Source of the DNA: Actinomyces faecalis
Lineage (GTDB): Bacteria > Actinomycetota > Actinomycetes > Actinomycetales > Actinomycetaceae
Assembly: GCF_013184985.2 (NCBI RefSeq)
Contig: NZ_CP063418.1
Location: 2,480,001-2,544,000 of the forward strand
DNA length: 64,000 nucleotides
Direction: 5' to 3'
A model generated the notes under the pieces. That model made no database searches. It was not told the origin of the DNA and worked only from the letters and a program-made list of their open reading frames with translations. Of this stretch, positions 34,911-44,515 are shown in pieces; positions within the stretch are counted from its first letter, which is position 1, and every line of letters begins with the position of its first letter. A program made the position numbers and the translations under genes.

Positions 34911-35939
34911 ATGCGTATCCACATCACCTACACCGGTGGCACCATCGGGATGGTGGACTCCCCCCACGGCCTGGTGCCGGGGGCGGACCTGGAGGGCTGG
35001 CTCAGCACCCTCCTGGGAGAGAACGCCACCGGCCAGGACCTGGGGCGCGAGGACGTGACCCTCACCGCCCTGGAGCCGCTCATCGACTCCTCCAACGCCA
35101 CCCCAGAGTCCTGGCAGCTCATCGTCGACGACCTGCGCGCCAGGGCCACGGGCCCCAACCCACCCGATGCCTTCATCATCCTGCACGGCACGGATACGAT
35201 GGCCTACACCTCAGCCGCACTGTCCTACGCCCTGACGGACCTGACACAGCCCGTCATCGTCACAGGCTCCCAGCTGCCGCTGGGCGTCGTGGGCTCAGAC
35301 GCTGCCCCCAACGTCACGGGCGCCCTGCGCGCTGCCGTGAGCGGGCGTATCAATGGTGTCACGCTCTTCTTCGGCCACCGTCTGCTGGCAGGCAACCGGG
35401 CCACCAAGACCAGCGCGTGGGCCTTCCGGGGCTTCGACTCGCCCTCGGTAGCGCCCCTGGCCCTGACCGGGGCGCCGTGGCAGTGGTCCGCACCCCTGGC
35501 CTGCGCGCACGGCTGGGAAGGCACGGCCCTGCCCTACACCCGGCACGACGTTGCCGTCATCGACCTTGTTCCTGGTATTACCGCCGCCCGGCTCAAGGCG
35601 ATGGTGACACCCGAGCCTGAGGTCGTCATCCTGCGGGCCTTCGGCGTGGGTAACGTCCCCTCCGACGAGCCGGGACTGACCGACGTCGTGGCCGGGCTCA
35701 TCGAGGCCGAGGTCGCCGTCGTCGTCACCTCTCAGTGCCATCAGGCCGAGGTCGTGCTCGGGCACTACGAGACCGGTGACGCCATCGCACGCGCCGGCGC
35801 CGTCGGCAGCCGAGACATGACGCTGGAGGCGGTCTACGCCAAGGTGCAGTTTCTGCTCGCCCAAGGCCTGCGCGGGGCCGAGCTAGCCGCCTGGATCGAA
35901 CGGTCCATCGCCGGGGAGCTCACCGAGTCCCGGGACTGA
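34911..35939 (+). CDS. ansA: L-asparaginase (cytoplasmic type)
   Basis: 342 aa, no signal peptide. Catalytic threonines in YTGGTIG (T8) and HGTDTMAY, the two family signatures. Hydrolyses asparagine to aspartate and ammonia. Co-transcribed with the permease 5 bp upstream: import plus deamidation. Confidence 0.9.
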   Translation: MRIHITYTGGTIGMVDSPHGLVPGADLEGWLSTLLGENATGQDLGREDVTLTALEPLIDSSNATPESWQLIVDDLRARATGPNPPDAFIILHGTDTMAYTSAALSYALTDLTQPVIVTGSQLPLGVVGSDAAPNVTGALRAAVSGRINGVTLFFGHRLLAGNRATKTSAWAFRGFDSPSVAPLALTGAPWQWSAPLACAHGWEGTALPYTRHDVAVIDLVPGITAARLKAMVTPEPEVVILRAFGVGNVPSDEPGLTDVVAGLIEAEVAVVVTSQCHQAEVVLGHYETGDAIARAGAVGSRDMTLEAVYAKVQFLLAQGLRGAELAAWIERSIAGELTESRD

Positions 35940-36064
35940 GGCGGGCAGGCGCACTCTCGGACACAGGCACTCCCAGCGACCGTCTGGCTGTCGGTCCGTC
36001 AGGCTATCGGCCCGTCCGGCTGTCCGACCGTCTACGCCCCCACCGACCACCATGTCCCGGGCCG

Positions 36065-36130
36065 ACCACGAGTGCCTCGACCGCCCCCCGTATTCGCGCA
36101 CATACGGGGGGCGGTCGAGGCACTCGTGGT
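36065..36130. terminator. 29-bp perfect hairpin between convergent genes
   Basis: Arms 36065-36093 and 36102-36130 are exact reverse complements with an 8-nt loop. Lies between ansA and the peptidase gene, so a bidirectional terminator. Confidence 0.8.
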
Positions 36131-36183
36131 CTGTGGCGCTTTTCGTGGTCGGCCGGGCCTGTCGTGGTCGAACGCGCCCGGAC

Positions 36184-37842
36184 CTACTCCCGCCCCCGGC
36201 AGACCAACTCGTCCTCGGGCATCACGCCAGCCAGCAGGTAGGCATCCACTGCCGTCGTCACGCAGCTGCCCGCGCGGCCGTAGGCGGTGTGCCCGTTGCC
36301 CTCCCAGGTCACCAACGCTGCGGAGTCGAGCTGGCTGACCAGGGCCTGGCTCCACTCATACGGCGTCGCCGGGTCCCCCGTGGTCCCCACCACGAGCACC
36401 GGGGCCGCACCCGAGGCATGGATCGGCGTCCGCTCACGCGCGGAGGAACGCCCCCAGGTCTGGCAGTACAGGTCCGAGTAGGCCAGGTCCGCCCCGAAGG
36501 TAGGCGAGGCCTCTGCCAGCTGCGCCGCCTCCTCCTGCCAGGAAGCTGGGTCACCCACCACCGGGTAGTCCAGGCAGTTAATGGCCCCGATGACCTCATC
36601 GCCATTGCCGGAGTACGTCCCATCGGCATTGCGCGAGGCGAAGAGATCAGCGATGTAGAGCATCGTGGACCCGTCGTTCTGAAGCATGGCCTGGTTGAGC
36701 GCCTCGGCGAGCACGGACCAGGACTCGTCCTGGTAGAGCACGCCGATCATCGCGTCCTCGGCCAGGGAGTAGGTCAGCGGCCGGTCCGGATCGGAGGTGG
36801 GCACAGGTGCGGTGGCGGCACGCTGCAGGAAGTCACGCACCTGCTTGACGCCGTTGTCCACCCCGCCGTTGAGCGGGCAGCCGTTGCCGGCCTGGCAGTC
36901 CTCGACGAAGGCACGCAACGCGTTCTCAAACCCCTTGGCCTGGCCCAACGTCATCTCACCGGCATTCAGCGTCGGGTCAATCGCCCCGTCCAGGACCATG
37001 CGCCCCACATGGGAGGGGAAGAGCTCAGCATAGGTCGCTCCCAGGTAGGTGCCGTAGGAGTACCCCAGGTAGGTCAGCACCTCGTCCCCGACCAGCGCCC
37101 TCAGGACGTCCAGGTCCCGCGCTGCCGAGACGGTGTCGATATGATCGAGCAGCCCCGGCGTCCGCGTACGCTTCTCGCACGCCGCCGCGTAGTCCGCCGT
37201 GTACGAGACCACCTGCCTCTGGGCCTCCTCGGCGCTCAGCTCGGCAGCCGGGGTCTGCCCCTGCCCGGCCCGGTCCTCGTCGAGCTCGGCGTCAGTCAGG
37301 CAGTCCACAGCGGTCGAGGCCCCCACGCCTCGCGGGTCGAAGCCGACGACGTCGTAGGCCGCGATGAGGTCGTCAGAGAAGTGGCCGTCCACCGAGTCCA
37401 CGAGGGTCAGCCCGCTGCCACCGGGACCGCCGGGATTGACGAAGAGCGTGCCGACCGCCTCCTTGGTGGCCGGTCGCTTCTTCAGCGCGACCTGGATCGC
37501 CTGTCCGTCCGGGGCGGCGTAGTCCAGCGGCACGCTGGCCACGGCGCAGGAGAAGCTGCCGTCCTCAGTCTCCTCGACGTCATCGCCCTCGTCGCAGGGG
37601 TACCACTGCAGGTCCTGGTCGTAGAACTGCGCCAGGCCGGCGGGGACCGGGGCCGGGCTCCCCGTGGCGGCGACGGCCTCGGGTGCCGACGACGACGCAC
37701 CGCCGCCGCACGCTGTCATGACGCAGGCCAGGAGCGCGGCCGCTCCGGCCAGGCCGGCACGCCTCCGGCGAGCCGGCCTGCGGAGGACAGGCGCACCGAG
37801 AGCATCTGGGACGGTAGTCGTGGGCGAGGGCGTCGTGGTCAC
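36184..37842 (-). CDS. secreted lipoprotein alpha/beta-hydrolase, TAP-like tripeptidyl aminopeptidase
   Basis: 552 aa from a GTG. Twin-arginine-rich N-terminus followed by a hydrophobic stretch and MTACGGG, a plausible lipobox, so probably anchored outside the membrane. NPGGPGGSG oxyanion region, GYSYGTYLG nucleophile elbow, DPATPYEW (Asp) and GNGHTAYG (His) complete the triad. The C-terminal TAP-like domain is typical of Streptomyces SlpD/SlpE-type peptidases. It would release short peptides for uptake. No operon partner. Confidence 0.82.
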   Translation of the reverse strand: MTTTPSPTTTVPDALGAPVLRRPARRRRAGLAGAAALLACVMTACGGGASSSAPEAVAATGSPAPVPAGLAQFYDQDLQWYPCDEGDDVEETEDGSFSCAVASVPLDYAAPDGQAIQVALKKRPATKEAVGTLFVNPGGPGGSGLTLVDSVDGHFSDDLIAAYDVVGFDPRGVGASTAVDCLTDAELDEDRAGQGQTPAAELSAEEAQRQVVSYTADYAAACEKRTRTPGLLDHIDTVSAARDLDVLRALVGDEVLTYLGYSYGTYLGATYAELFPSHVGRMVLDGAIDPTLNAGEMTLGQAKGFENALRAFVEDCQAGNGCPLNGGVDNGVKQVRDFLQRAATAPVPTSDPDRPLTYSLAEDAMIGVLYQDESWSVLAEALNQAMLQNDGSTMLYIADLFASRNADGTYSGNGDEVIGAINCLDYPVVGDPASWQEEAAQLAEASPTFGADLAYSDLYCQTWGRSSARERTPIHASGAAPVLVVGTTGDPATPYEWSQALVSQLDSAALVTWEGNGHTAYGRAGSCVTTAVDAYLLAGVMPEDELVCRGRE

Positions 37843-38076
37843 CCCGGCAGCCTACGGGTACGGCGTCAGCCGGTCACTCCTCCTGGAAGCGGAGCCTGCC
37901 CATACCCACCACCGAGGTCGCTCCGGCCCGCGGGTGCAAGGAGGCCGCAGGCCGATAGCCCGCGAGCGCTCACAGGCCGTGCCTCGCGCGTTCCCTGCCC
38001 TGCACACGCCATGACCCACCTGGCACCTTCCGTGAGAGAGGAGAGCCTGCCGGGTACGCAGGAGAGGCGGAGAGCC

Positions 38077-39312
38077 TCAGGCCTGGGGCCGCAGCTGAAC
38101 CATGAGCGCCTCGACGGCCAGCAACGGGGCCGCGTTGGAGCGCAGGCGCGCCCGGCACTCCTCGATCGCCGCGATCCGCTCCAGCGACTGGCTCGGACCG
38201 GTGCTGCGCGCTACCTGCGTCACGACCTCGTCCAGGTCGATGTTGACCCGCTCAACGTCTGAGCCCATCTGCGTGGCCAGCACGTCACGGTAGAAGGAGA
38301 GCAGGTCGATCATCGCCCGGTCCAGGACGTCGGTGCGCGCGCGCTTGGCCCGTCGCTTCTGGTCCTCCTCCAGCTGACGTACCTGGGCGCGCAGAGCGGG
38401 CGGCACCTTGGCGTCCCCCTCCATGCCGAGGGCGCGCATCAGCTCAGCCTTCTCCGCCGCGTCGCGCTGCTCGGTGGCCTCCTTGGCCTCGGTCTCCGCG
38501 TTGTCCACGAGCTCGGCCGCGGCCAGGACGGCGTCACCGACGCTGCGCAGGCTCACCGGCGCCAGCAGAAGCCGACGGCGTCGCTCCCAGGCACCGGGAC
38601 CGGTCGCCAGGTGCCGGGCCAGCCCGATGTGCGACTGGCTCGCCCGCGCTGCTCGCGCAGCCAGCTGCGGGTCAGCCCCGTCACGGCGTACCAGGAGCTC
38701 GGCCACTGCCTGCGCAGGCGGGACACGCAGCGTCACCAGGCGGCACCGTGAGCGGATGGTCGGCAGGACGTCGTCGGCCGAGGGGGTGCACAGGATCCAC
38801 ACCGTCTGCGGTGGAGGCTCCTCGATGGACTTCAGCAGCACGTTCGTGGTGCGCTCGACCATACGGTCCGCGTCCTCGACCAGGATGACGCGCCAGCGTC
38901 CGGTCCACGGACGCCGCTGCGCCTCACCGATGAGCTCCTTGACCTCCTCCATGGTGATGAGGAGCTTGTCGGTAGCCAGACGGACCACGTCCGGGTGCGA
39001 GCCGCCCATGACGTCACGGCAGGCCTTGCACTGCCCGCAGCCCGGCTGCGGCCCGGTGCACTGCAGGGCGGCGGCGAAGGCACGTGCTGCGTTCGACCGC
39101 CCGGACCCAGGCGGGCCAGTGACCAGCCAGGCGTGGGTCATCGCCGAGGCGTCCACGGCGCCCAGGCTGCCAGCGCCCCGTGCCGCGTGGTCGTCCTCGC
39201 CCGCCTTCCCGGCGCTCTCGCGCTCCAGGGCGGTCACCCGTGCTGCCGCAGCCGCAGCCTGGAAGGCGTCCACCACCCGGTCCTGGCCGACGACGTCCTC
39301 CCATACGCTCAT
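38077..39312 (-). CDS. holB: DNA polymerase III subunit delta'
   Basis: 411 aa. VWEDVVGQDRVVDAF, Walker A GPPGSGRSN, zinc cysteines in QCTGPQPGCGQCKAC, VEDADRM (Walker B-like) and SRC. Clamp-loader subunit. Overlaps tmk by 4 bp, the common actinobacterial tmk-holB order. Confidence 0.93.
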   Translation of the reverse strand: MSVWEDVVGQDRVVDAFQAAAAAARVTALERESAGKAGEDDHAARGAGSLGAVDASAMTHAWLVTGPPGSGRSNAARAFAAALQCTGPQPGCGQCKACRDVMGGSHPDVVRLATDKLLITMEEVKELIGEAQRRPWTGRWRVILVEDADRMVERTTNVLLKSIEEPPPQTVWILCTPSADDVLPTIRSRCRLVTLRVPPAQAVAELLVRRDGADPQLAARAARASQSHIGLARHLATGPGAWERRRRLLLAPVSLRSVGDAVLAAAELVDNAETEAKEATEQRDAAEKAELMRALGMEGDAKVPPALRAQVRQLEEDQKRRAKRARTDVLDRAMIDLLSFYRDVLATQMGSDVERVNIDLDEVVTQVARSTGPSQSLERIAAIEECRARLRSNAAPLLAVEALMVQLRPQA

Positions 39313-40070
39313 CGTGTCTCCTCCACCCCGCCGTGAGCGCTGGCGAAGGCCGCCAGGCCCGCCCAGGTGCTGCCGGCGCTCGTGCCGCCCGCGGCGACCC
39401 TGGACCGGATCAGTCCCGCCACTGCCGCCCTGACCTGGGCAGCGACCTCCTCGACGCTGCGCTCAGCCTCGATGACGGCAAAGCGTTCTGGCTCTGCGGC
39501 CGCCAGGGCGAGGAACTCCTCGCGCAGGGCGACGTGGAAGGTGCTGGGCTCACGCTCCAGGCGGTCCAGCGCTGCCCTCCTGCCCGCGCGGCGGGCCCCG
39601 GTCCCAGGATCCGCGTCCAGCAGGAGGGTCAGGTCAGGCAGGAGGCCCTGAGCAGCCCACAGGGACAGGTGCCGGACCTCCTTCGGCCCGAGAGCACGCG
39701 CAGCACCCTGGTAGGCCACCGAGGAGTCGAGGTAGCGGTCAGTGATGACGACGGCACCGCGCGCCAGCGCCGGGCGCACCCGGGTCTGCACGTGGTGGGC
39801 CCGGTCCGCGGCGTACAGCAGGGCCTCGGCACGGGGTGAGACCTCACCTCCGTGCAGCAGGATCCTGCGGATCTGACTACCGAGCTCAGTCCCCCCGGGC
39901 TCACGAGTCACCAGGCAGTCCACGCCCGAGGCCTCCAGCAGGGCGACCAGCCGCTTGATCTGGGTGGTCTTGCCGACACCGTCGCCCCCCTCGAAGCTGA
40001 GGAACAGGCCCGGCCCAGCCTGGGCACCGGGACGGTCTGCCACGGGGAGGTCAACGTGTTCCTGGGTCAC
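39309..40070 (-). CDS. tmk: thymidylate kinase
   Basis: 253 aa from a GTG. P-loop FEGGDGVGKTTQ, TREPGGT, DRYLDSSVAYQG, with a lid region rich in arginine (GARRAGRRAALDRLE). Makes dTDP. A C-terminal Ala/Gly-rich tail of about 35 residues is longer than usual. Translationally coupled to holB. Confidence 0.93.
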   Translation of the reverse strand: MTQEHVDLPVADRPGAQAGPGLFLSFEGGDGVGKTTQIKRLVALLEASGVDCLVTREPGGTELGSQIRRILLHGGEVSPRAEALLYAADRAHHVQTRVRPALARGAVVITDRYLDSSVAYQGAARALGPKEVRHLSLWAAQGLLPDLTLLLDADPGTGARRAGRRAALDRLEREPSTFHVALREEFLALAAAEPERFAVIEAERSVEEVAAQVRAAVAGLIRSRVAAGGTSAGSTWAGLAAFASAHGGVEETR

Positions 40071-40129
40071 GGTGCCAGGGTAGCGGGCAGCACCGACAGC
40101 AACCGGCCCACCTGGGCAGGGCTCGCTGC

Positions 40130-41152
40130 TCAGACCCGCTCAGGGGCTGGCAGGTGGGAGGAGTCCCGCACGATCAGGCCGGGGGTACGAGCCTGTACGG
40201 TCTGGCTCACGCCGTCGTCCAGGTAGTCCACGAGCAGACGCGTGGCGGTCTGCGCCATAGCGCCCGGGTCACGGTGCAGCGCCGTGATCGGCGGGTCGAG
40301 CAGGCGCAGGACCGAGGAGTCCTCCAGGGAGACCACGGCCACGTCCTTGCCGATCCGCAGCGCGGATCGCCGCAGCTCGGCCACGCCCCCGACCGTGAGG
40401 ACCTCGTTGTCGTAGACGATCGCGTCGGGCACGCGTCGGCCACCGATCAGCTCGGCGGTAGCCTGGCCTCCCGAGCGCTCGGTGTAGTCCACCGCCTGGT
40501 CCACCATGATCTCGACCCCGGCACGCCTGCCCGCGCTGGACAGCGCCGCTGAGCGCCGGGCGTTGTGCAGCAGGCTCGCGGTGCCGCAGACGTAGGCGAT
40601 GCGCTCACGCCCCTGCTCCACCAGGTGGGCCAGGACGCCGTCGATCATCCCCTCCTCGTCCCCCAGGACCGAGGGCATGCCCGAGGCGTCCATCTCGCCG
40701 ACCAGCACGTAGGGCAGGGAGAGCTCGGCCAGGACCGGCAGCCGCTGGTCCTCACCACGAGGATCGACGACGACGACCCCGTCCACGCGCCTCTGCGCCC
40801 ACCAGGTGCGGTAGGTGGCGATCTCCTCCGCAGGGGTCTCGACGATCTGGAGGACCAGGGACATCCCGGCCCGGTTGAGCTCGCCCTGCATGCCGACGAT
40901 GAACTCGAAGAAGAAGCGCTCGGCGGACACCGCGGTGCTCGGGCGGGCGATCACCAGCCCCACCGCGCCGGCCCGGGAGGCGGACAGCGCACGCGCGGCG
41001 ACGTTCGGGGTCCACCCCATCTCGTTGGCGACGGCGACGATGCGCTGGCGCGTGGCCTCCGACACGCCGGGGCGACCGTTGAGGGCGAAGGAGACTGCAG
41101 AGGGGGAGACACCGGCGACTTCGGCGATGTCCTTGATCGTAGGACGCTGCAT
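40130..41152 (-). CDS. LacI-family transcriptional repressor
   Basis: 340 aa. N-terminal HTH TIKDIAEVAGVSPSAVSFALNGRPGVSEATRQRI with hinge LSASRAGAVG, then a periplasmic-binding-like sensor domain. Divergent from the GH38 gene. A near-palindrome (41215-41228) overlaps the GH38 promoter, so it probably represses the mannosidase operon until a manno-oligosaccharide binds. Confidence 0.9.
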   Translation of the reverse strand: MQRPTIKDIAEVAGVSPSAVSFALNGRPGVSEATRQRIVAVANEMGWTPNVAARALSASRAGAVGLVIARPSTAVSAERFFFEFIVGMQGELNRAGMSLVLQIVETPAEEIATYRTWWAQRRVDGVVVVDPRGEDQRLPVLAELSLPYVLVGEMDASGMPSVLGDEEGMIDGVLAHLVEQGRERIAYVCGTASLLHNARRSAALSSAGRRAGVEIMVDQAVDYTERSGGQATAELIGGRRVPDAIVYDNEVLTVGGVAELRRSALRIGKDVAVVSLEDSSVLRLLDPPITALHRDPGAMAQTATRLLVDYLDDGVSQTVQARTPGLIVRDSSHLPAPERV

Positions 41153-41202
41153 AGTGCCAGTATGCCAACACTGATCGTCTTATTCCACCGCCACGAAACG
41201 GC

Positions 41203-41231
41203 TTGACCCCGCTTCTAATGCGCTTTAGTGT
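41203..41231 (+). promoter_or_regulatory. promoter and LacI operator of the GH38 operon
   Basis: TTGACC (41203-41208) and TAGTGT (41226-41231) with a 17-bp spacer. Overlapping them, CTAATGCGCTTTAG (41215-41228) is palindromic around the central GCGC except for one pair, the usual form of a LacI-family operator with a central CG. Confidence 0.6.
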
Positions 41232-41295
41232 TGAGCCCCGCCACGGCACCGGGACCGTCGTGGCCGACCATCTCCCGCCGCCAACGGAGGCCGCT

Positions 41296-44200
41296 GTGCA
41301 CGACAACCGCCCGATGCTCCTCAAGCACATCGATCGCATCCTGGACGAGCGGGTGCGCCCCGCCCGGACCGAGGTCGTGGCCGCTCTCGACGTCGAGGCC
41401 TGGGCCGTCACCGACACCACCGGCCCCGTCGCCGGGGTCGAGGGCGCCGGCGAGCCCGTGCCCGTGACCACGGCCCTGGCCCCCTCCACGCCCTACCGCC
41501 CCTTCGCCGTCCCTGGTGCGTGGGGACCGGCCTGGGGGACCACCTGGTTCCGGCTGGGCGTGGACGTGCCGGCTGGTCTGCGCCAGGACCACCTGGAGCT
41601 GGACATCGACCTGGGCTGGGCGGACCACTCCCCAGGCTTCCAGTGCGAGGGATCAGTACGTACCCCCGACGGCACCGTCCTCAAGGCAGTCAACCCGCGC
41701 AACCGCTGGGTCCCGGTGCGCGAGGAGGACCTGGACTCCTCCGGCCGCCTCACCGTCTACCTCGAGGGCGCCTCCAACCCCCTCATGCTGGACGTCCACC
41801 CCTTCCTGCCCACGGACGAGGGCTCACGAGCCACCCAGTCGCACGAGCCGATCTACACCTTCCGCACCGCCAACCTCGTGCGCGTGCACGACGAGGTCCG
41901 TCAGCTCGCCGCCGACCTGGACACCCTGCTCGGTCTGGCCCGCACCATGCCCGAGGACTCCCCACGGGCGTGGAAGGTCCTGATCGGCACCAGCGACGCC
42001 GTCGACCAGCTCGACCTGGCCGACGTCCCCGGCACCGCCGCCCACGTACGCTCCCTGCTGGCCCCGCTCCTGGCCGTACCTGCCGGCCCCGACGCCATCA
42101 CCCTGGGGGCGATCGGCCACGCCCACATCGACTCCGCCTGGCTGTGGCCGGTACGCGAGACCCGGCGCAAGGCCGCCCGCACCCTGTCCAACGTCATCCG
42201 GCTGCTCGACGACGGCTCCCCGATGGTCTTTGCCCTGCCTGCGGCCCAGCACGTGGCCTGGATCCAGGAGGACGACCCGGCCCTGTTCGCCAGGGTCAAG
42301 GAGTACGTGGCGGCAGGCAGGATCGTCGCGGTGGGCGGCTCGTGGGTCGAGCCAGACGCCGTCCTGCCCTCCGGCGAGTCCCTGGCCCGCCAGCTGACCG
42401 AAGGAACCTCCTTCTTCCGCGACGAGCTGGGCACCACCTGCCACGAGATCTGGCTGCCGGACTCCTTCGGCTACACCGGCTCCCTGCCCCAGATCGCCCA
42501 CCTGGCCGGCTATGACAGCTTCCTGACCCAGAAGATCTCCTGGAACCAGGTCGACGTCTTCCCCCACCACACCCTGTGGTGGGAGGGCATCGACGGCACC
42601 CGGATCTTCACGCACTTCCCCCCGGCCGACACCTACGGCGCCGAGGTCAGCGCCGAGCAGCTGGCCCACGCGGAGAGGAACTTCAAGGACAAGGGCCGCG
42701 CCTCCACCGAGATGTTCCTCTACGGCTACGGCGACGGCGGTGGCGGCCCCGTGCGCGAGATGCTCGAGCGCATCGAGCGCGCCCAGGACCTGTCTGGCGC
42801 CCCGAAGATCGAGCACATGTCCTCCCAGGACTTCTTCACCCGTGCTCGCCAGGAGTACCCCGACGCACCGGTGTGGGTCGGCGAGCTCTACCTGGAGAAG
42901 CACCGCGGCACGCTCACCAGCCAGGCCAGGACCAAGCGAGGCAACCGCGAGGCCGAGGCCGCCCTGCGCGAGGCTGAGACCTGGTGCACCACCGCCTGGG
43001 TGCGCGGGCTGCTCCAGGACGACGCCTACCCCGCCGCCCTCCTCCACGAGCTGTGGCGCACGACCCTGCTGTGCCAGTTCCACGACATCCTGCCTGGCTC
43101 CTCGATCGCCTGGGTCTACGAGGACGCCGAGGTCGCCCAGGCCCAGGTCATCGCGACCGCTCGCGCCCTGGCCGCCCAGGCTCGTGCCGCGCTGGCCGAC
43201 GGCGTGCCCGCCACCCCGCTGACCGAGCCCCTTCCCCAGGCGCCGCGAGGCGAGCTGCCCCAGGCCCCTGAGCCGGTCCGCCAGGCGGCCCGAGCCGAGT
43301 CCGGGACGCGCCTGGTCTTCAACACCGCGCCGGTCGCGCGTCGTGTGGGCGGCACGCAGGTGCCGGCGCTCGGCGCCGCCGTCGTCCCCGCTGACCAGCA
43401 GACGCGTGTCCAGGCCCGGGCGGAGCGCACCGCCGAGGGCGGAGTCCTGGAACTCGGCGGCACCCGCGTCACCCTCGACGCCACCGGAGCCGTCACCTCC
43501 CTGCTCCTGACCGACGCCGACGGCGCCACGCAGGAGGTCGTCCCACCGGCCCAGTACCTGGGCGTGCTCCAGCTGGCCAACGACTTCCCCAACGAGTGGG
43601 ACGCCTGGGACCTCGACCCCTTCTACCGCAGCTCCGTCCAGGACCTGCCTGGCACGCTCAGCGAGGTGGCTGTCGTCGACGGCGCAGCGCAGGCCGTCGT
43701 CGACGTCGTCTTCGGCACCTCCTCGGCACGTATGACGTGGCGACTGGACCCCGACAGCGAGGCCCTGGCGGTGACGGTGGAGGTCTCCTGGCACGAGACG
43801 GAGAAGGTCCTCAAGCTCGCCTTCCCCGTGGACGTCCATACCGACGAGGCCACCTACGGCGCGCAGTTCGGGCACCTGCGCCGACCCACCCACGAGAACA
43901 CCTCCTGGGACGCCTACCGTTTCGAGGTCTGCGCCCACAAGTGGCTACAGGTCGGAGAGAGCGGCCGAGGCCTGGGAATCGTCAACGACGCCACCTACGG
44001 CTGGGACGTCACACGCCACGCCCGCCAGGGCGGCGCGACCTGGTCACTGGTACGCGCCACGCTGCTGCGCTCGGCACGCTACCCCGACCCCGCCCAGGAC
44101 CAGGGTGAGCAGGCCTTCCGATTCGCCCTGCTCCCGGCGGCCTGCGCCGCCCCGGCCCGTGATGAGGCCTACCGTCTCGACCTACCTGCGCGTGAGCTGC

Positions 44201-44514
44201 CCGTGGGAGCTGACGTCGTCGCCGTCGCCCCGCTGGTGGAGGTCACCGGCGCGGTCATCGAGTCCCTGCACGCCGCTGACGACGCCTCCGGCGACGTGCT
44301 CGTGCGACTGTACGAGGCCGACGGACGCCGCAGCCGCGTGACGCTGCACGCCCCGGAGCTGCGTGACGCCACCGGCACGGACCTGCACGGCACGCCGTCG
44401 AGCGAGCTCGGTGTCCAGGTCACACCCGTGGACGGCCAGGACGCCACCTGGGCCTTCGACCTCCACCCCTTCGGTATCGCCACCGTCCGTCTGCGCTCGG
44501 AGAGGAGCCACTGA
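41296..44514 (+). CDS. GH38 alpha-mannosidase
   Basis: 1072 aa from the GTG at 41296, which has GGAGG five bases upstream. Zinc ligands in GHAHIDSAWLWP, nucleophile D389 in LPDSFGYTGSLPQI, and a central three-helix region (SGTSFF-like, here EGTSFF). Large C-terminal beta domains. No signal peptide, so acts on imported oligosaccharides. The substrate is probably alpha-mannosides of N-glycan type. First gene of a run with a GH5-like enzyme and an ABC importer. Confidence 0.9.
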   Translation: MHDNRPMLLKHIDRILDERVRPARTEVVAALDVEAWAVTDTTGPVAGVEGAGEPVPVTTALAPSTPYRPFAVPGAWGPAWGTTWFRLGVDVPAGLRQDHLELDIDLGWADHSPGFQCEGSVRTPDGTVLKAVNPRNRWVPVREEDLDSSGRLTVYLEGASNPLMLDVHPFLPTDEGSRATQSHEPIYTFRTANLVRVHDEVRQLAADLDTLLGLARTMPEDSPRAWKVLIGTSDAVDQLDLADVPGTAAHVRSLLAPLLAVPAGPDAITLGAIGHAHIDSAWLWPVRETRRKAARTLSNVIRLLDDGSPMVFALPAAQHVAWIQEDDPALFARVKEYVAAGRIVAVGGSWVEPDAVLPSGESLARQLTEGTSFFRDELGTTCHEIWLPDSFGYTGSLPQIAHLAGYDSFLTQKISWNQVDVFPHHTLWWEGIDGTRIFTHFPPADTYGAEVSAEQLAHAERNFKDKGRASTEMFLYGYGDGGGGPVREMLERIERAQDLSGAPKIEHMSSQDFFTRARQEYPDAPVWVGELYLEKHRGTLTSQARTKRGNREAEAALREAETWCTTAWVRGLLQDDAYPAALLHELWRTTLLCQFHDILPGSSIAWVYEDAEVAQAQVIATARALAAQARAALADGVPATPLTEPLPQAPRGELPQAPEPVRQAARAESGTRLVFNTAPVARRVGGTQVPALGAAVVPADQQTRVQARAERTAEGGVLELGGTRVTLDATGAVTSLLLTDADGATQEVVPPAQYLGVLQLANDFPNEWDAWDLDPFYRSSVQDLPGTLSEVAVVDGAAQAVVDVVFGTSSARMTWRLDPDSEALAVTVEVSWHETEKVLKLAFPVDVHTDEATYGAQFGHLRRPTHENTSWDAYRFEVCAHKWLQVGESGRGLGIVNDATYGWDVTRHARQGGATWSLVRATLLRSARYPDPAQDQGEQAFRFALLPAACAAPARDEAYRLDLPARELPVGADVVAVAPLVEVTGAVIESLHAADDASGDVLVRLYEADGRRSRVTLHAPELRDATGTDLHGTPSSELGVQVTPVDGQDATWAFDLHPFGIATVRLRSERSH

Positions 44515-44515
44515 C

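Noticed and set aside
41824..43938. 704-aa minus-strand frame antisense to GH38
   Set aside because: Shadow frame without motifs; the plus strand has the full GH38 signature.
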